From an uncultured Acidobacteriota bacterium (lineage in GTDB: Bacteria > Acidobacteriota > Blastocatellia > RBC074), in NCBI GenBank assembly GCA_902825875.1, contig CADECP010000034.1, positions 1 through 64,000 of the forward strand: a stretch of 64,000 nucleotides of DNA, in the 5' to 3' direction. Under the pieces are notes generated by a model that made no database searches, was not told the DNA's origin, and was given only the letters and a program-made list of their open reading frames with translations. This document shows positions 34,693 to 44,594 of this stretch, piece by piece. The position numbers were made by a program, and so were the translations under genes. How positions within the stretch are numbered: position 1 is the first letter of the stretch; each line of letters starts with the position of its first letter.

Positions 34693-35391
34693 CTAACCTA
34701 CAAACTTGTAGCCCATTCCATGAATCGTCAGGATGTAAATCGGATGGCGAGGATTCGGCTCCAACTTCTGACGCAGCCAGGCGACGTGAACGTCCACAGT
34801 TCGCGTCGTCGGCATGGCGTCATACCCCCAGACTTCATTCAGCAATTCATCGCGTGAGAGCGTGGCTTCGCGGTGTTCGATGAAATAGCGAAGCAGTTGG
34901 AATTCTTTGGCTGAAAGTTCGATCTTCTGGCCGTCGCGGTCAACTTCGGCGCGACGAAAATCAATTTTGATCGAATCGAATTGGTAAGTTTCGGCAGAAG
35001 AAATTGCAGGACTCGTTGCTGGCGTAGCCGCCCGCCGCAACAACGCCTCGACGCGAGCCAGCAGTTCCATCATCTCGAATGGCTTAGTCAGGTAATCATC
35101 CGCGCCCAGCTTCAAGCCGACGACTTTATCTACGACCTGCCCGCGAGCCGTCAGCATCAGAATCGGAGTCGTCACATTCCGCTGCCGCAAATCTCTACAC
35201 ACATCAAAACCATTTTTGCGCGGCAACATCACATCCAAAATGATCGCGTCAAAGGCTTCACTCGATGCACGCTCCAAGCCTTTTTCGCCATCGCGCGCCG
35301 ATTCGACTTGATAGCCTTCGCTGGTCAGCCGGTCGGTTAAGGTCAAGACCAATCCCGGCTCATCTTCAACGAGCAGTATTCTTTTGTTCAT
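34693..35391 (-). CDS. OmpR-family response regulator
   Basis: A 232-residue regulator. The receiver domain (about 3-115) has the acidic pair ED at 9-10, the phosphorylation site Asp53 in ILDVMLP, a conserved T/A in MLTARG and Lys in TKPFE. A winged-helix DNA-binding domain follows (about 135-230; LSAKEFQLLRYFIEH, VDVHVAWLRQKL). The ATG at 35391 has AAGAGG eight bases upstream, and that SD lies within the last codons of the preceding TIMP-like gene, whose TGA overlaps this ATG (ATGA). The kinase gene lies one gene further upstream, so the pair should work together. Target genes are unknown. Confidence 0.95.
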   Translation of the reverse strand: MNKRILLVEDEPGLVLTLTDRLTSEGYQVESARDGEKGLERASSEAFDAIILDVMLPRKNGFDVCRDLRQRNVTTPILMLTARGQVVDKVVGLKLGADDYLTKPFEMMELLARVEALLRRAATPATSPAISSAETYQFDSIKIDFRRAEVDRDGQKIELSAKEFQLLRYFIEHREATLSRDELLNEVWGYDAMPTTRTVDVHVAWLRQKLEPNPRHPIYILTIHGMGYKFVG

Positions 35392-35966
35392 GGTTGCCAA
35401 CCTCTTCTTTTCAAAAACCAAAGAAACATAATTGGCAATGCTAACGAAAGTAATAAAGCAAAAATCGCAATTGAAACTGGAGTCGCTCTAGCGGGTTGTG
35501 ATGTTGGGATGCGACCTTTGCCAAGGGCGGCTAAATCTTCATTAGCTGAAGCAAGTAAGCTAGTCCTCGTGCAGCCCGTACTTATATCATCCCAATTTCT
35601 GCCATAAGCATAAACAAGATATTCTTTCCCTTCTTCAAAAGAAACACTACAGAGACCAGACAATTCACGGGTAACAATTTCCCTGCTTAAGTCACCCTTC
35701 CATACTTCTTTCACCTCAAATTTCAATTTTGTTTTTGCAAAAAAAACTTTATGAAAAAATGGAAACTTACTCGTGAACAAAATTTGGCTTTCTTGTTCTC
35801 TACCAAGCACTTTCCCCGCGAAAACAAATTTTGCCCCTGCCATTTCTTGTATTGGGGTAACGCTTCGATCAATACACACACAAGCCAGTGTTTGCACGTG
35901 GCAGATAGCTATTATCACAATCAACAACGATATTTTTACACTCAGATTGGTAAGGCTAGACCACAT
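35388..35966 (-). CDS. TIMP/netrin-like membrane-anchored protein between kinase and regulator
   Basis: A 192-residue protein. After a signal peptide (1-28) the mature chain starts with Cys29-Val-Cys31, the CxC start of TIMP/NTR-type domains. Further family traits are AGAKFVFAGKVLG, FEVKEVWKGDL, LSGLCSVSFEEGKEYLVYAYG and a third Cys region STGCTRT, then LASANEDLAALG. A C-terminal membrane helix (about 167-186) ends in KRRGWQP. It lies 14 bases after the kinase stop and overlaps the regulator start by four bases. The DNA is strikingly AT-rich (35701-35760 has 13 G/C of 60; the kinase at 36661-36720 has 37 of 60), pointing to insertion by transfer. It may be an accessory sensor part of the two-component system, or simply a passenger. 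Confidence 0.83.
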   Translation of the reverse strand: MWSSLTNLSVKISLLIVIIAICHVQTLACVCIDRSVTPIQEMAGAKFVFAGKVLGREQESQILFTSKFPFFHKVFFAKTKLKFEVKEVWKGDLSREIVTRELSGLCSVSFEEGKEYLVYAYGRNWDDISTGCTRTSLLASANEDLAALGKGRIPTSQPARATPVSIAIFALLLSLALPIMFLWFLKRRGWQP

Positions 35967-35980
35967 AGTTTTGTTGAGAA

Positions 35981-37990
35981 TTAGTCGCCAGTTTCAGGCT
36001 GGCACTGGTTCCACTCATCTTGACCTTTTAACGCAAACTCCAGTGCGCCTTTTTCGGAAAGCGGTTGCAAACAAGCGCAGAAAACACTTCCTGCACCAAT
36101 TTTGCTCACTACGGCTAATCGCCCTTGGTGAGCTTCAACAATGTGCTTGACCAGACTCAAACCCAAACCATTGCCATGAATCTGGCTGGCGACGACTTCC
36201 TTGCCGCGGTAGAACGGCTCGAAGACGTGCGGCAGTTCCGATGGCGCGATGCCTAGACCTCGATCAGCAACTTTGATTTGAATTTCTTCGCCCTTTTCAC
36301 TTTTAACTGCCTCGACACTCAAGCCGATCCAACGACTTTCGCCGCTGTATTTCATAGCGTTGTTCAGCAGGTTTTGAATCGCGCGGCTCAAGGCGGCAGC
36401 GTCGGCGTTGACCATCGGCAAATCGGCGGGAATGTTTTTTTCAAGCTCGAAGCCGCCTTCAACCAACTGCAAATGACAAGCAGCCACAGCGTCTTCGATG
36501 ACGTAATTCAAACCCGTAGGCCGCAGTTCGTAAGTCTTACGGCCGGATTGCGCTCCGGCAAATTCCAAAACCTGTTCGACCATTCCGGTCAACCGACGAC
36601 CTTCGTCGCGGATCAGACCTCCGTAACGTTTGGTTTGCTCGGCGCTGTCAATCACTCCGTCGGCCAGGTTTTCCGCCGCAGAGCAAATCACAGCCAGCGG
36701 CGTGCGAAGTTCGTGCGAAACTCCGGCGACGAATTCCATTTGTTGTGCGGCCAATCGTTCGGCTCGACGGCTGGAAAGAACGATGAAACCAACGCTGACG
36801 CCCAGCAACAACAGAATGCCAAAACTGATTGCCAGATTGCGGCGGCGAACGTTGCCAACAGCGGCTTCCAACGAACCTGAACGATGTTTGACCAACAAAC
36901 GCCAACCTTCGTTGTCAGCCAGCAGATTGGGCAACTGGCTGGCAAAAGCGATTCTATCCGCAGAAGCCAGACCAATCTGAACATTGTTTGATTGTTTGAT
37001 GACCTCGCTACGCATCACGCGCATGGTGACTTTGTCGTCTCCTTTGGGAGCGGCAGGCGCTGACGGTTGTGGCGGAGCAGGAATCGTATCGGAGCTAATA
37101 CTCCGAATCAGGATTTTGTCGGCTTCGTCCATGCGAATTTTGAACAGAGTGGACTGTGCGTCGCTTTTGTCGAAAGCATTCGCGGGCAGCGAAGCATCTG
37201 TCTGGAAAACCAAATCCTTCGCATTGGCGCGCCTGACTACGGCCAGATTGAATTCGCTTTGGCCATCGGCGGAAAAATGCCGCTTGACCAGCGAAGGCAG
37301 CAATTCATTTTTGATGAAATCGGCATCCAGGACGACCACAGTGCAAACGGATTTCTGCGCCAACACAGAATTCAGTTTGGGCGGATGAGCATCCGGCACA
37401 ACCAGCGCAGGGACCTCATCGGCAATCACGCCGGATTGAATTTGCAGAAAAAAGCCTTGACCACTTGGCAGACGCGGATGTTCGCTGTTGCCAAACAGGT
37501 TGCGAAGCGTGGTTTGCGCCGATTCGTGCGCTTGTTGTTGGGCTTCAAGCCGCAAGCGAAGCGGTTCCAGCTTTTTTGGCCAGTCAACAAACTCAAACAA
37601 CCCGGATTCATTTTTGAAATGCGCCAGAGCCAGCTTGCCTTGTGCATCAAAGCCCGTTCGATAGACTTCGCTGATGAACTTGGTTTTCGGACTGTTCGCC
37701 AGCCAGTGGCTGTAACGAATGGCAAAATCGTTGGAAAGAATGTCTGCCGGTTTATTGAAGCCCGGTTCGGTCATGTTTTGAATCCGGGTATAGATGGCCG
37801 TCAGTTCACGATCAAAGTCGGAGCAAAATCGTTCGGCGCTGGTTTTCAAATTAGCCTGCATGCGTTCGCGTTCGGCGTGACTGACTTCGCCCAACCAGCG
37901 ATACTGCAACACAGCCAGCAACGGCAACATGACCAACAGACCGGCGACCAGCGACCACATCAATAAAGGTTTTTGCTTCCAGGACTTCAT
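35981..37990 (-). CDS. Membrane sensor histidine kinase
   Basis: A 669-residue kinase. The ATG at 37990 is used because GAGGGG lies seven bases upstream; the longer frame to 38065 has none. Helix 1 lies at about 10-30, a large periplasmic sensor part of about 370 residues follows, then helix 2 near 395-415 (ISFGILLLLGVSVGFIVL). The HisKA domain has His426 in GVSHELRTPLAV. The HATPase domain has the N box in LLNNAMKYS, the G1/F boxes DRGLGIAPSELPHVFEPFYRG and the G2 box GNGLGLSLV. The sensor domain is not recognised and contains a P/A-rich stretch (PAPPQPSAPAAPKGD). It heads an operon with the TIMP-like gene and the response regulator. Confidence 0.93.
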   Translation of the reverse strand: MKSWKQKPLLMWSLVAGLLVMLPLLAVLQYRWLGEVSHAERERMQANLKTSAERFCSDFDRELTAIYTRIQNMTEPGFNKPADILSNDFAIRYSHWLANSPKTKFISEVYRTGFDAQGKLALAHFKNESGLFEFVDWPKKLEPLRLRLEAQQQAHESAQTTLRNLFGNSEHPRLPSGQGFFLQIQSGVIADEVPALVVPDAHPPKLNSVLAQKSVCTVVVLDADFIKNELLPSLVKRHFSADGQSEFNLAVVRRANAKDLVFQTDASLPANAFDKSDAQSTLFKIRMDEADKILIRSISSDTIPAPPQPSAPAAPKGDDKVTMRVMRSEVIKQSNNVQIGLASADRIAFASQLPNLLADNEGWRLLVKHRSGSLEAAVGNVRRRNLAISFGILLLLGVSVGFIVLSSRRAERLAAQQMEFVAGVSHELRTPLAVICSAAENLADGVIDSAEQTKRYGGLIRDEGRRLTGMVEQVLEFAGAQSGRKTYELRPTGLNYVIEDAVAACHLQLVEGGFELEKNIPADLPMVNADAAALSRAIQNLLNNAMKYSGESRWIGLSVEAVKSEKGEEIQIKVADRGLGIAPSELPHVFEPFYRGKEVVASQIHGNGLGLSLVKHIVEAHQGRLAVVSKIGAGSVFCACLQPLSEKGALEFALKGQDEWNQCQPETGD

Positions 37991-38218
37991 AACATTCCCC
38001 TCAAACGCGCGGCATCTTAGCACAGCAAAACCGGGCTGAAATCGCCGTAACCGCAGATTTAACATCCTTTACAAAAGCTTTGCCGCTGCTTAACCAACTT
38101 TACTTGCCAGTCGGCCAAGATGACCATGCAAGACAAGCGAAGCGGCGGCAATTTCACCGGTCAGCTTCATCAGCAATGGCAAACCCAGTGTTCGCCCAAA
38201 TCTTTCGGAGGAAAATTC

Positions 38219-39103
38219 ATGCGAGAAAAAGTTTTGATTGCGTTGTTGTTCGTGGCTGTCGCAGCCGCAGAGTTGTTTCCCAATGTCAGCGCCCAGCAAG
38301 CCGCCGACAAAGCTCAACAGATTTTGGCTGCCGCGCGTGCAGCTATCGGCGGCGAAAAGTTGAAATCGCTGCAAAGCCTGACTGTTGAAGGCGAGTTTCG
38401 TCGGACGATGGGACCGATGGAAACTTCAGGTTCGATGAGCATAGACATGCTGATGCCTGACAAAATTTTGAAGTCTGAAACGATGAACATCATGGGCAGC
38501 GTGGAAATTACTCGCATCGAAGCATTGAACGGCGACAAGGCTTGGGAAGATCAACAGCAAAGCGGCGGCGGCATGGTCATGATTCGTCGTGGCGGTCGAG
38601 GAGCCGATCCCAAAGGCGCTGAGGACATGATTCGCAATGAAGCATTGAAAACAGCTTTAGGCTTTTTGCTGACTACGCCGTCATCGTTGCCAACCACGTT
38701 CACTTACGCTGGCGAAGCCGAATCGCCTGATGGCAAAGCTGATGTGCTGGATGCGAAAGTTTCAGTCGGCCCTGACCTGCGATTGTATTTCGATCAAAAG
38801 TCTCACCGTTTGTTGATGCTGACGTACAAAGGCAAACGCCCGCGTATGATTACCAACACGCGAACAGACGGCCCGCCCAGCGAAGAAGAATTGCAAAAAC
38901 GCATCAAAGAAGCTGAAGAGGAAGCCGCCAAACAACCGGATGTCGAATATCAAACCCGCTTTTCCAATTACAAAGAAGTCAGCGGCGTCTGGTTCCCGCA
39001 CACGATTTCTAAAGGCATTGAAAGCGAAACCAACGAAGAACTAAACATCACCAAAGTGAAAATCAATCCGTCCATCAAGCCGGAAAAATTCGTCAAAAAG
39101 TAA
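38219..39103 (+). CDS. Exported hypothetical protein (LolA/outer membrane lipoprotein-sorting-like)
   Basis: A 294-residue protein with a signal peptide (1-25, ending VSA). The mature part begins with ADKAQQILAAARAAIGGEKL, a pattern common to exported acidobacterial proteins related to LolA-like folds, and continues LQSLTVEGEFRR, LMPDKILKSETM and the ending VSGVWFPHTI. A Gly/Arg/Met-rich loop (GGGMVMIRRGGRGAD) and an acidic-basic helix (EEELQKRIKEAEEEAAKQ) are unusual additions. The ATG at 38219 has GGAGG eight bases upstream; a further upstream frame lacks one. It precedes the S41/beta-lactamase fusion gene by 83 bases. The function is unknown. Confidence 0.83.
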   Translation: MREKVLIALLFVAVAAAELFPNVSAQQAADKAQQILAAARAAIGGEKLKSLQSLTVEGEFRRTMGPMETSGSMSIDMLMPDKILKSETMNIMGSVEITRIEALNGDKAWEDQQQSGGGMVMIRRGGRGADPKGAEDMIRNEALKTALGFLLTTPSSLPTTFTYAGEAESPDGKADVLDAKVSVGPDLRLYFDQKSHRLLMLTYKGKRPRMITNTRTDGPPSEEELQKRIKEAEEEAAKQPDVEYQTRFSNYKEVSGVWFPHTISKGIESETNEELNITKVKINPSIKPEKFVKK

Positions 39104-39186
39104 GCTCGCTCAGAGTCCGCGCTTCAACCTGTCTGTGCCAAACAAGCACGCTGAAGCGCGAATTTCTGAACACAGAAGGAAGGAAC

Positions 39187-41601
39187 ATGAAAAATTACGC
39201 TCGCATTATTCTTGGCAACTTTCTGGCTCTGACATTGCTGATTGGATCAAGCTCTGCTCAATCGCCAGCATCAATTGACGCCGCGATTCGCACTGAAGTC
39301 ATTGAAAGCGCAATCAAAGCTTTGAACGACGCTTACGTCTTTCCAGAAGTTGCGGCAAAGATGGAACAAGCAATTCGCCATCGCGTAGCGCAAAAGGAAT
39401 ACGACAACATCACAGACGCCGCGCAGTTCGCCATTAAACTGACCAATGATTTACAGGCCGTCAGCAAAGACAAACATCTGCGCGTAGTGCTCAGCCAGGC
39501 TTCACGCTTCGGCCTGAACCAACAACAACAGCGCGAAGCCGCCGTCAAACGCAACTTCGGTTTTGAAAAAGCCGAACGCTTGAGCGGAAACGTTGGCTAC
39601 ATTGATTTGCGAGGCTTCGAACCGGCGGGATTGGCTGGCGAAACCGCTACGGCGGCGATGAACTTTCTGGCCAACACCGACGCGCTGATTTTCGACTTGC
39701 GACAAAACGGCGGAGGCGATCCGGCGATGGTCGCGTTCCTGACCAGCTATTTGTTCAACAAGCGCACTCACCTGAATTCCATCTACTCCCGTCCGGCCAA
39801 CAGCACCCAAGATTTCTGGACGCGCGAAGATGTGCCTGGCAAAAAGTTTGGCGACAAACCCGTCTTTGTGCTGACCAGCAATCGCACGTTTTCTGCGGCG
39901 GAAGAGTTCAGCTACAACCTGCAAAGTTTGAAACGCGCGACGATCATAGGCGAAACCACAGGCGGCGGAGCGCATCCCGTGCAACCGCGCCAACTCGGCA
40001 AACTGTTTACCATCACGGTTCCGTTTGCGCGTTCGATAAACCCGATCACCAAAACCAATTGGGAAGGAACCGGTGTAAAACCCGACGTAGCCGTGTCAGC
40101 AGACAAAGCGCTGAAAGTCGCGCATCTGGCCGCGTTGAAATCCGTCGAACCAACAATCACCGACGCTCGATTGGTTGAGCAGTTGAAAGGCCTGATGGCC
40201 AGTATGCAAAAAGAAATCGGCGAAGTTGCGTTGCCAGCGGCGCAAACCACTCAACCAGCCAAACCGCAAGCTGCGACAACAACCGCGCCGGCTCAGGAAG
40301 TAAAACTGCCGGACACTGCCGCCGGAAAAACTTTCGCCGAGTTTTTGAAAGCCTTCAACACGGGCAATTTGGAAACGCTGAAGCAGTTCCATAAAAAACA
40401 CGGCAACCCTGAAGACAACGCCGAACAAGATGTCGGCGCTTTCAATCAAACCGGCGCTTTGACGCTGCACAGCATCGCCAACTCCACCAACACGGAAATC
40501 GCCGTCATCGTCAAAGGCAGCAAGTCAGATCGCTGGCTGAAATTCACATTCGCTGTGGACGCCAATCTGCCGCATTCGATCACTGACATTCGCGTGCAGC
40601 CGACCGAAGCTCCCAAAACGGCAGGCGAAACATCGCAACCGGCTCCGGCTCGCAAAAGCGAATCGGAGTTTTTGAAAGAACTGACCGGCTGGCTCGACCA
40701 ACAAGCCGCCGAAGACAAATTCTCCGGTGTGGTCTTGATCGCTAAAAACGGCAAACCGGTTTTTCAAAAAGCAGTCGGGCTGGCGAACAAAGAAACCAAA
40801 GAACCGAACCGCACGGACACCAAATTCAATCTGGGTTCGATCAACAAACACTTCACGCAAATCGCCATCAACCAATTGATCGAACAGGGCAAACTCGGTT
40901 GGGGAGACAAGCTGGGCAAATTCCTGCCGGATTACCCAAACAAAGAAGCCGCCGAAAAAGTGACGGTCAAACATCTGGTCGAAATGCGTTCCGGCATTGG
41001 GGATTTCTTCGGGCCGAAGTTTGAAGCGACGCCGAAATCGAAAATCCGCTCAATCAACGATTACTTGCCGTTGTTTGCGGGCGACAAGTTGGCCTTTGAA
41101 CCTGGAACCAAACGCGCTTACTCCAACGGCGGATACATCGTGCTGGGCGCGATCATCGAAAAAGTCACAGGCCAAAGTTATTACGATTACGTCCGCGAAC
41201 ACATTTTCAAACCCGCTGGGATGACCAACTCCGATAGCTTTTTCAGCGATGTGAAAACTCCGAATTTGGCCGAAGGTTATCGGGACAACAGCAGTGGCCG
41301 CGTCAACAACGTAGACACTCGCCCGGCGCGCGGCAGTTCTGCAGGCGGCGGTTATTCCACTGTCGAAGATTTGTTGAAGTATTCGACAGCATTGTTGGGC
41401 AACAAATTGCTGAGCGCAGCGGCGACCAAACGTTTAATCGGCGGCGGCATTGGCATCGCTGGCGGAGCACCGGGCATTAACTCCGAACTGGAAATTGATC
41501 CGGCCAGCGGCTACACGATTGTGGTGATGGGAAATTACGATCCGCCCAATGCCGCCAACGTCAACCGCCATATTCGCAGTCAGCTTCTCAACAGCAATTA
41601 A
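39187..41601 (+). CDS. Fusion of an S41 peptidase and a serine beta-lactamase-like domain
   Basis: An 804-residue exported protein with signal peptide (1-25). Residues 30-330 resemble S41 tail-specific/IRBP-like peptidases, without PDZ: YIDLRGF, ALIFDLRQNGGGDPAM and the nucleophile Ser236 in NRTFSAAEEF, then GETTGGGAHP. A P/A/T-rich linker (about 350-375) and a small mid-domain (about 378-475) follow. The C-terminal domain (about 485-804) is a class C/serine-hydrolase beta-lactamase fold: Ser551-Ile-Asn-Lys554 (SxxK), Tyr645-Ser-Asn647 (YxN) and a GGGIGIAGGAPG stretch near the usual third motif. Both active sites look intact. AGGAAGGA precedes the ATG. Two different serine hydrolases in one chain suggest stepwise processing of a peptide or wall substrate; this is inference. 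Confidence 0.9.
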   Translation: MKNYARIILGNFLALTLLIGSSSAQSPASIDAAIRTEVIESAIKALNDAYVFPEVAAKMEQAIRHRVAQKEYDNITDAAQFAIKLTNDLQAVSKDKHLRVVLSQASRFGLNQQQQREAAVKRNFGFEKAERLSGNVGYIDLRGFEPAGLAGETATAAMNFLANTDALIFDLRQNGGGDPAMVAFLTSYLFNKRTHLNSIYSRPANSTQDFWTREDVPGKKFGDKPVFVLTSNRTFSAAEEFSYNLQSLKRATIIGETTGGGAHPVQPRQLGKLFTITVPFARSINPITKTNWEGTGVKPDVAVSADKALKVAHLAALKSVEPTITDARLVEQLKGLMASMQKEIGEVALPAAQTTQPAKPQAATTTAPAQEVKLPDTAAGKTFAEFLKAFNTGNLETLKQFHKKHGNPEDNAEQDVGAFNQTGALTLHSIANSTNTEIAVIVKGSKSDRWLKFTFAVDANLPHSITDIRVQPTEAPKTAGETSQPAPARKSESEFLKELTGWLDQQAAEDKFSGVVLIAKNGKPVFQKAVGLANKETKEPNRTDTKFNLGSINKHFTQIAINQLIEQGKLGWGDKLGKFLPDYPNKEAAEKVTVKHLVEMRSGIGDFFGPKFEATPKSKIRSINDYLPLFAGDKLAFEPGTKRAYSNGGYIVLGAIIEKVTGQSYYDYVREHIFKPAGMTNSDSFFSDVKTPNLAEGYRDNSSGRVNNVDTRPARGSSAGGGYSTVEDLLKYSTALLGNKLLSAAATKRLIGGGIGIAGGAPGINSELEIDPASGYTIVVMGNYDPPNAANVNRHIRSQLLNSN

Positions 41602-41608
41602 ACGATTC

Positions 41609-41697
41609 GGTGCGGAACCAGGAGCGGTAGCGACTGGATTCTTTTGCGTGGCGTCACTTCAAACCAACCCGGTCGCTACCGCTCTCGGTTCCGTACC
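41609..41697. repeat. Palindromic repeat family A, copy 2
   Basis: Arms at 41609-41640 and 41666-41697 match each other in inverted form with about five differences, and match copy 1 (17937-18009) in both arms. The loop is 25 bases instead of eight. It lies just after the stop of the fusion gene and before the receptor gene. Confidence 0.83.
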
Positions 41698-41723
41698 GCT
41701 GCTCAAGTTAAGGAAAAGGAAAA

Positions 41724-44345
41724 ATGAAGCTCAAACTTCAAATTGTGAATTGGCTGCTAATGTCGCTGCTAACAATTCAACCTGCTTTCGCGCAAAACCA
41801 AAAACCAAAGGAAGCCAGCCTGCGCGTCGTCGTCGTTGATCCCAATGGCGAAGCAATTCCGAAAGCGCGCGTTATTCTGAACAAACCATCGAAAGAAACT
41901 GTGACGGGCCTTCGTGGCGAAGCGACGCTTTCGCAACTTACCGTCGGCAAAACGCAAATCACTATCACAGCCGACGGCTTCGCGCCGCGCACGATCAAGG
42001 ATTTCAGCTTGAAACCCGGCGCGAATCAGATCGAAGTCAAACTCCAAATTGCCACAGTCGAAGAATCCGTCGTCGTCGCTCAGGACAAACGCGAAGCCAA
42101 AACCGATCCGCGCGGTGATGCCTTCACGACGGTGCTGACCGCTGAGCAAATAGCCGCTCTGCCGGACGACCCTGAAGAATTTGAACAAGCAATTCGCAAT
42201 ATGGCTGGCCCCGGCGCGACATTTCGCGTCAACGGATTTCGCGGAGGCAAGTTGCCACCGAAAAACCAGATTCGGGAAATTCGATTCCGCACGAACGCTT
42301 ACGCCGCTGAAAGCCACGAATCGTCGTTTATGAGCGTGGACATTCTGACCAAACCCGGCATTGATAATTGGCACGGCAGCTTCAACTTCGGCTTTCGTGA
42401 TGAATCACTGAATGCTCGCAACGCTTTCGCGCCAAATCGAGCGGCAGAGCAAAACCGTCGCTTCGGGTTTGAGATTGGCGGGCCGCTTTGGAAAAACCAC
42501 ACTTCCCTGTTTCTTTCCGCTGACGGCGTGAATTCTTACGAAGCGAAAACGATTGTCGCGGCTTTGCCCACTGGCAACTTTTACGATCAAAACCGTCAGC
42601 CGTGGCGCACGTTGAATATGACTGCGCGGTTGGAACATTTGATGAGCAAGACTCATACGGCGCGCGTTGAATACCAACGCAACGCGACACGACGCGACAA
42701 CTTGGGCGTAGGCAATTACGACTTCCCCGAACGCGGCTTCACCAGCGACACCGCCGAACACATCGCGCGCTTCGCTGATTCCGGAGCCGTCGGCAAAAAA
42801 CTGTTCAACGAATTCCGCTTTCAGGCTCGCTGGCAAAACGTGGATTTGAATGCGCTGTCGAACGCTCAAACGATTCAGGTGCTGAACGCCTTCACGCGAG
42901 GCGGCGGACAGGTCAACAGTTCCCGCCGCGAACGTGAATTTGAAATCGCCGACAACCTGGACATCACTTTCAAAAAACACACGATACGCACCGGCGTTCA
43001 ACTTGAAGCCTCTAACTATCTCAGCAACGAACTTCGCAATTTGAATGGCACATTTATCTTTTCCAGCCTGGATGCTTTTCGCGCCAATCGCCCGACAACC
43101 TACACGCAACGGCGAGGAATCGGTCAGGTGGATTTCAATCAAGTTCAATTCGGCTGGTATGGGCAGGATGATTGGCGCGTGGCGAAAAGCCTGACGTTCA
43201 GTTACGGCCTGCGCCACGAAGTCCAAACCAATCTGAGTGACAAGAACAACTTTATGCCGCGCATCGGTTTCGCTTGGTCGCCGTCGAAAAAAGGAAATTC
43301 AGTCATTCGCGGCGGAGCGGGAATTTTTTACGACTGGTTTGCTTCGGAAACTTACGAACAGGCGTTGCGCGTCAACGGCCAGCAACAAAGCGATCTGGTC
43401 ATACGCGATCCGGGTTTTCCCAACCCTTCGTCGGGCGGGCTGGCGGTCATTCTGCCAGCCAGTCGCATTCAAATTGACCCCAGCTTGCGAATGCCAAAAA
43501 TTCAACGGGCTTCGGTCGGCATTGAACAAACGCTGCCCGGCAACCTGCGATTGATGTCGCATTACTTTTTCACCAAAGGCATTAATCGTTTGCGCGGACG
43601 CAACATCAACGCGCCGCTCAATGGAGTTCGACCGATTACAGACGCTGGCAACATCACTCAGATTGAATCATCGGCAAACTCCACCAGTCACACGTGGATG
43701 GTGAACATGAACTGGTTCAAGATGGGCAAGTTCATGCTGGGCGCGAATTATTCGCTGTCGAAAATCACAGACGAAACCGACAGCGCGTTGAGCCTGCCTG
43801 CGAATAACTTCGATTTGAGAGCCGAACGCGGCCCGTCGCTGCAAGACATTCGTCATCGGTTCTTTGCGATGGGAAATTACAGGCTGAGCAAATCGCTGGG
43901 CATCACTTCGATCTTTCAGGCGAGTTCGGCCACGCCATACAACGTCACAACTGGCTTTGACGACAACGGCGACACGATCATCAACGACCGTCCGCGCGGA
44001 GTCAGTCGCAACAGCGCACGCGGAGCCGGGATGTGGGATTTAAGCACTCGGTTGAGTTACAGCTTTGCCTTTGGAAAACCGCCGGAAGCGCAAGGCGCAG
44101 GCGGCCCGCAGGTTCGCGTCATTCGTGGCGGCTCAGACAGCGGAGATATGTTGGGAATGATGAGCGGAATGCCGGGGCAGGAGGCTAAACGATTCCGCAT
44201 GGAATTTTTCATCCAGTCCACCAACCTGTTCAACAACGTCAACCCGGTTGGATTTTCCGGCGTCCAGGCGTCACCGTTTTTCGGACAGCCCATTGCTGCC
44301 ATGCCCGGACGACGGCTGGAAACCGGAATGAGGTTCAGCTTTTAA
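41724..44345 (+). CDS. TonB-dependent receptor with carboxypeptidase-regulatory-like N-domain (Oar-like)
   Basis: An 873-residue outer-membrane protein. A signal peptide (1-23, ending AFA) is followed by a CarboxypepD_reg-like domain (about 30-110; [34 protein letters not shown]). The plug lies at about 112-240 ([40 protein letters not shown]). The beta-barrel runs to the end, with [30 protein letters not shown] and a final aromatic strand [10 protein letters not shown]. This is a full-length receptor. It should import a substrate with TonB energy; the ligand is unknown. AAGGAAAAGG precedes the ATG. The family A repeat stands upstream and family B begins right after the stop. Confidence 0.92.
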   Translation: MKLKLQIVNWLLMSLLTIQPAFAQNQKPKEASLRVVVVDPNGEAIPKARVILNKPSKETVTGLRGEATLSQLTVGKTQITITADGFAPRTIKDFSLKPGANQIEVKLQIATVEESVVVAQDKREAKTDPRGDAFTTVLTAEQIAALPDDPEEFEQAIRNMAGPGATFRVNGFRGGKLPPKNQIREIRFRTNAYAAESHESSFMSVDILTKPGIDNWHGSFNFGFRDESLNARNAFAPNRAAEQNRRFGFEIGGPLWKNHTSLFLSADGVNSYEAKTIVAALPTGNFYDQNRQPWRTLNMTARLEHLMSKTHTARVEYQRNATRRDNLGVGNYDFPERGFTSDTAEHIARFADSGAVGKKLFNEFRFQARWQNVDLNALSNAQTIQVLNAFTRGGGQVNSSRREREFEIADNLDITFKKHTIRTGVQLEASNYLSNELRNLNGTFIFSSLDAFRANRPTTYTQRRGIGQVDFNQVQFGWYGQDDWRVAKSLTFSYGLRHEVQTNLSDKNNFMPRIGFAWSPSKKGNSVIRGGAGIFYDWFASETYEQALRVNGQQQSDLVIRDPGFPNPSSGGLAVILPASRIQIDPSLRMPKIQRASVGIEQTLPGNLRLMSHYFFTKGINRLRGRNINAPLNGVRPITDAGNITQIESSANSTSHTWMVNMNWFKMGKFMLGANYSLSKITDETDSALSLPANNFDLRAERGPSLQDIRHRFFAMGNYRLSKSLGITSIFQASSATPYNVTTGFDDNGDTIINDRPRGVSRNSARGAGMWDLSTRLSYSFAFGKPPEAQGAGGPQVRVIRGGSDSGDMLGMMSGMPGQEAKRFRMEFFIQSTNLFNNVNPVGFSGVQASPFFGQPIAAMPGRRLETGMRFSF

Positions 44346-44497
44346 CTTATAGCGATTTGCAGTTGGAGTGCGGTGGCTAGACACCGCTTTTCGTTTGCAG
44401 TTGAAAGCTTTGGTGCCAACGAGACCTCGCAACCGAACGAAAAGCTACGACAAGTCGCAGCACTCCATAGTCGCACTCATTTGAAAATCGCTATAAG
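44346..44497. repeat. Palindromic repeat family B, copy 2, with outer inverted ends
   Basis: Outer perfect 13-base inverted repeats CTTATAGCGATTT (44346-44358) and AAATCGCTATAAG (44485-44497) enclose an inner element (44364-44467) that starts TGGAGTGCGGTGGCT and ends GCAGCACTCCA. The inner part is homologous to 19950-20055 in reverse. The element begins at the base after the receptor stop codon. The nested ends resemble a small non-autonomous mobile element. Confidence 0.82.
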
Positions 44498-44594
44498 ACC
44501 TCTTGAAATTTCGCTTGCCAACCTATCAGCCCAAGCGCATCATCTGAGCCTTCTTGCAACAGCAGTCACGCCGATCCTAAAAGGAGTTTTCACC

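Noticed and set aside
44373-44594. Longer start for the TPR-CHAT gene
   Set aside because: The added stretch is family B repeat DNA; an ATG with AAGGAG and a signal peptide starts at 44595.
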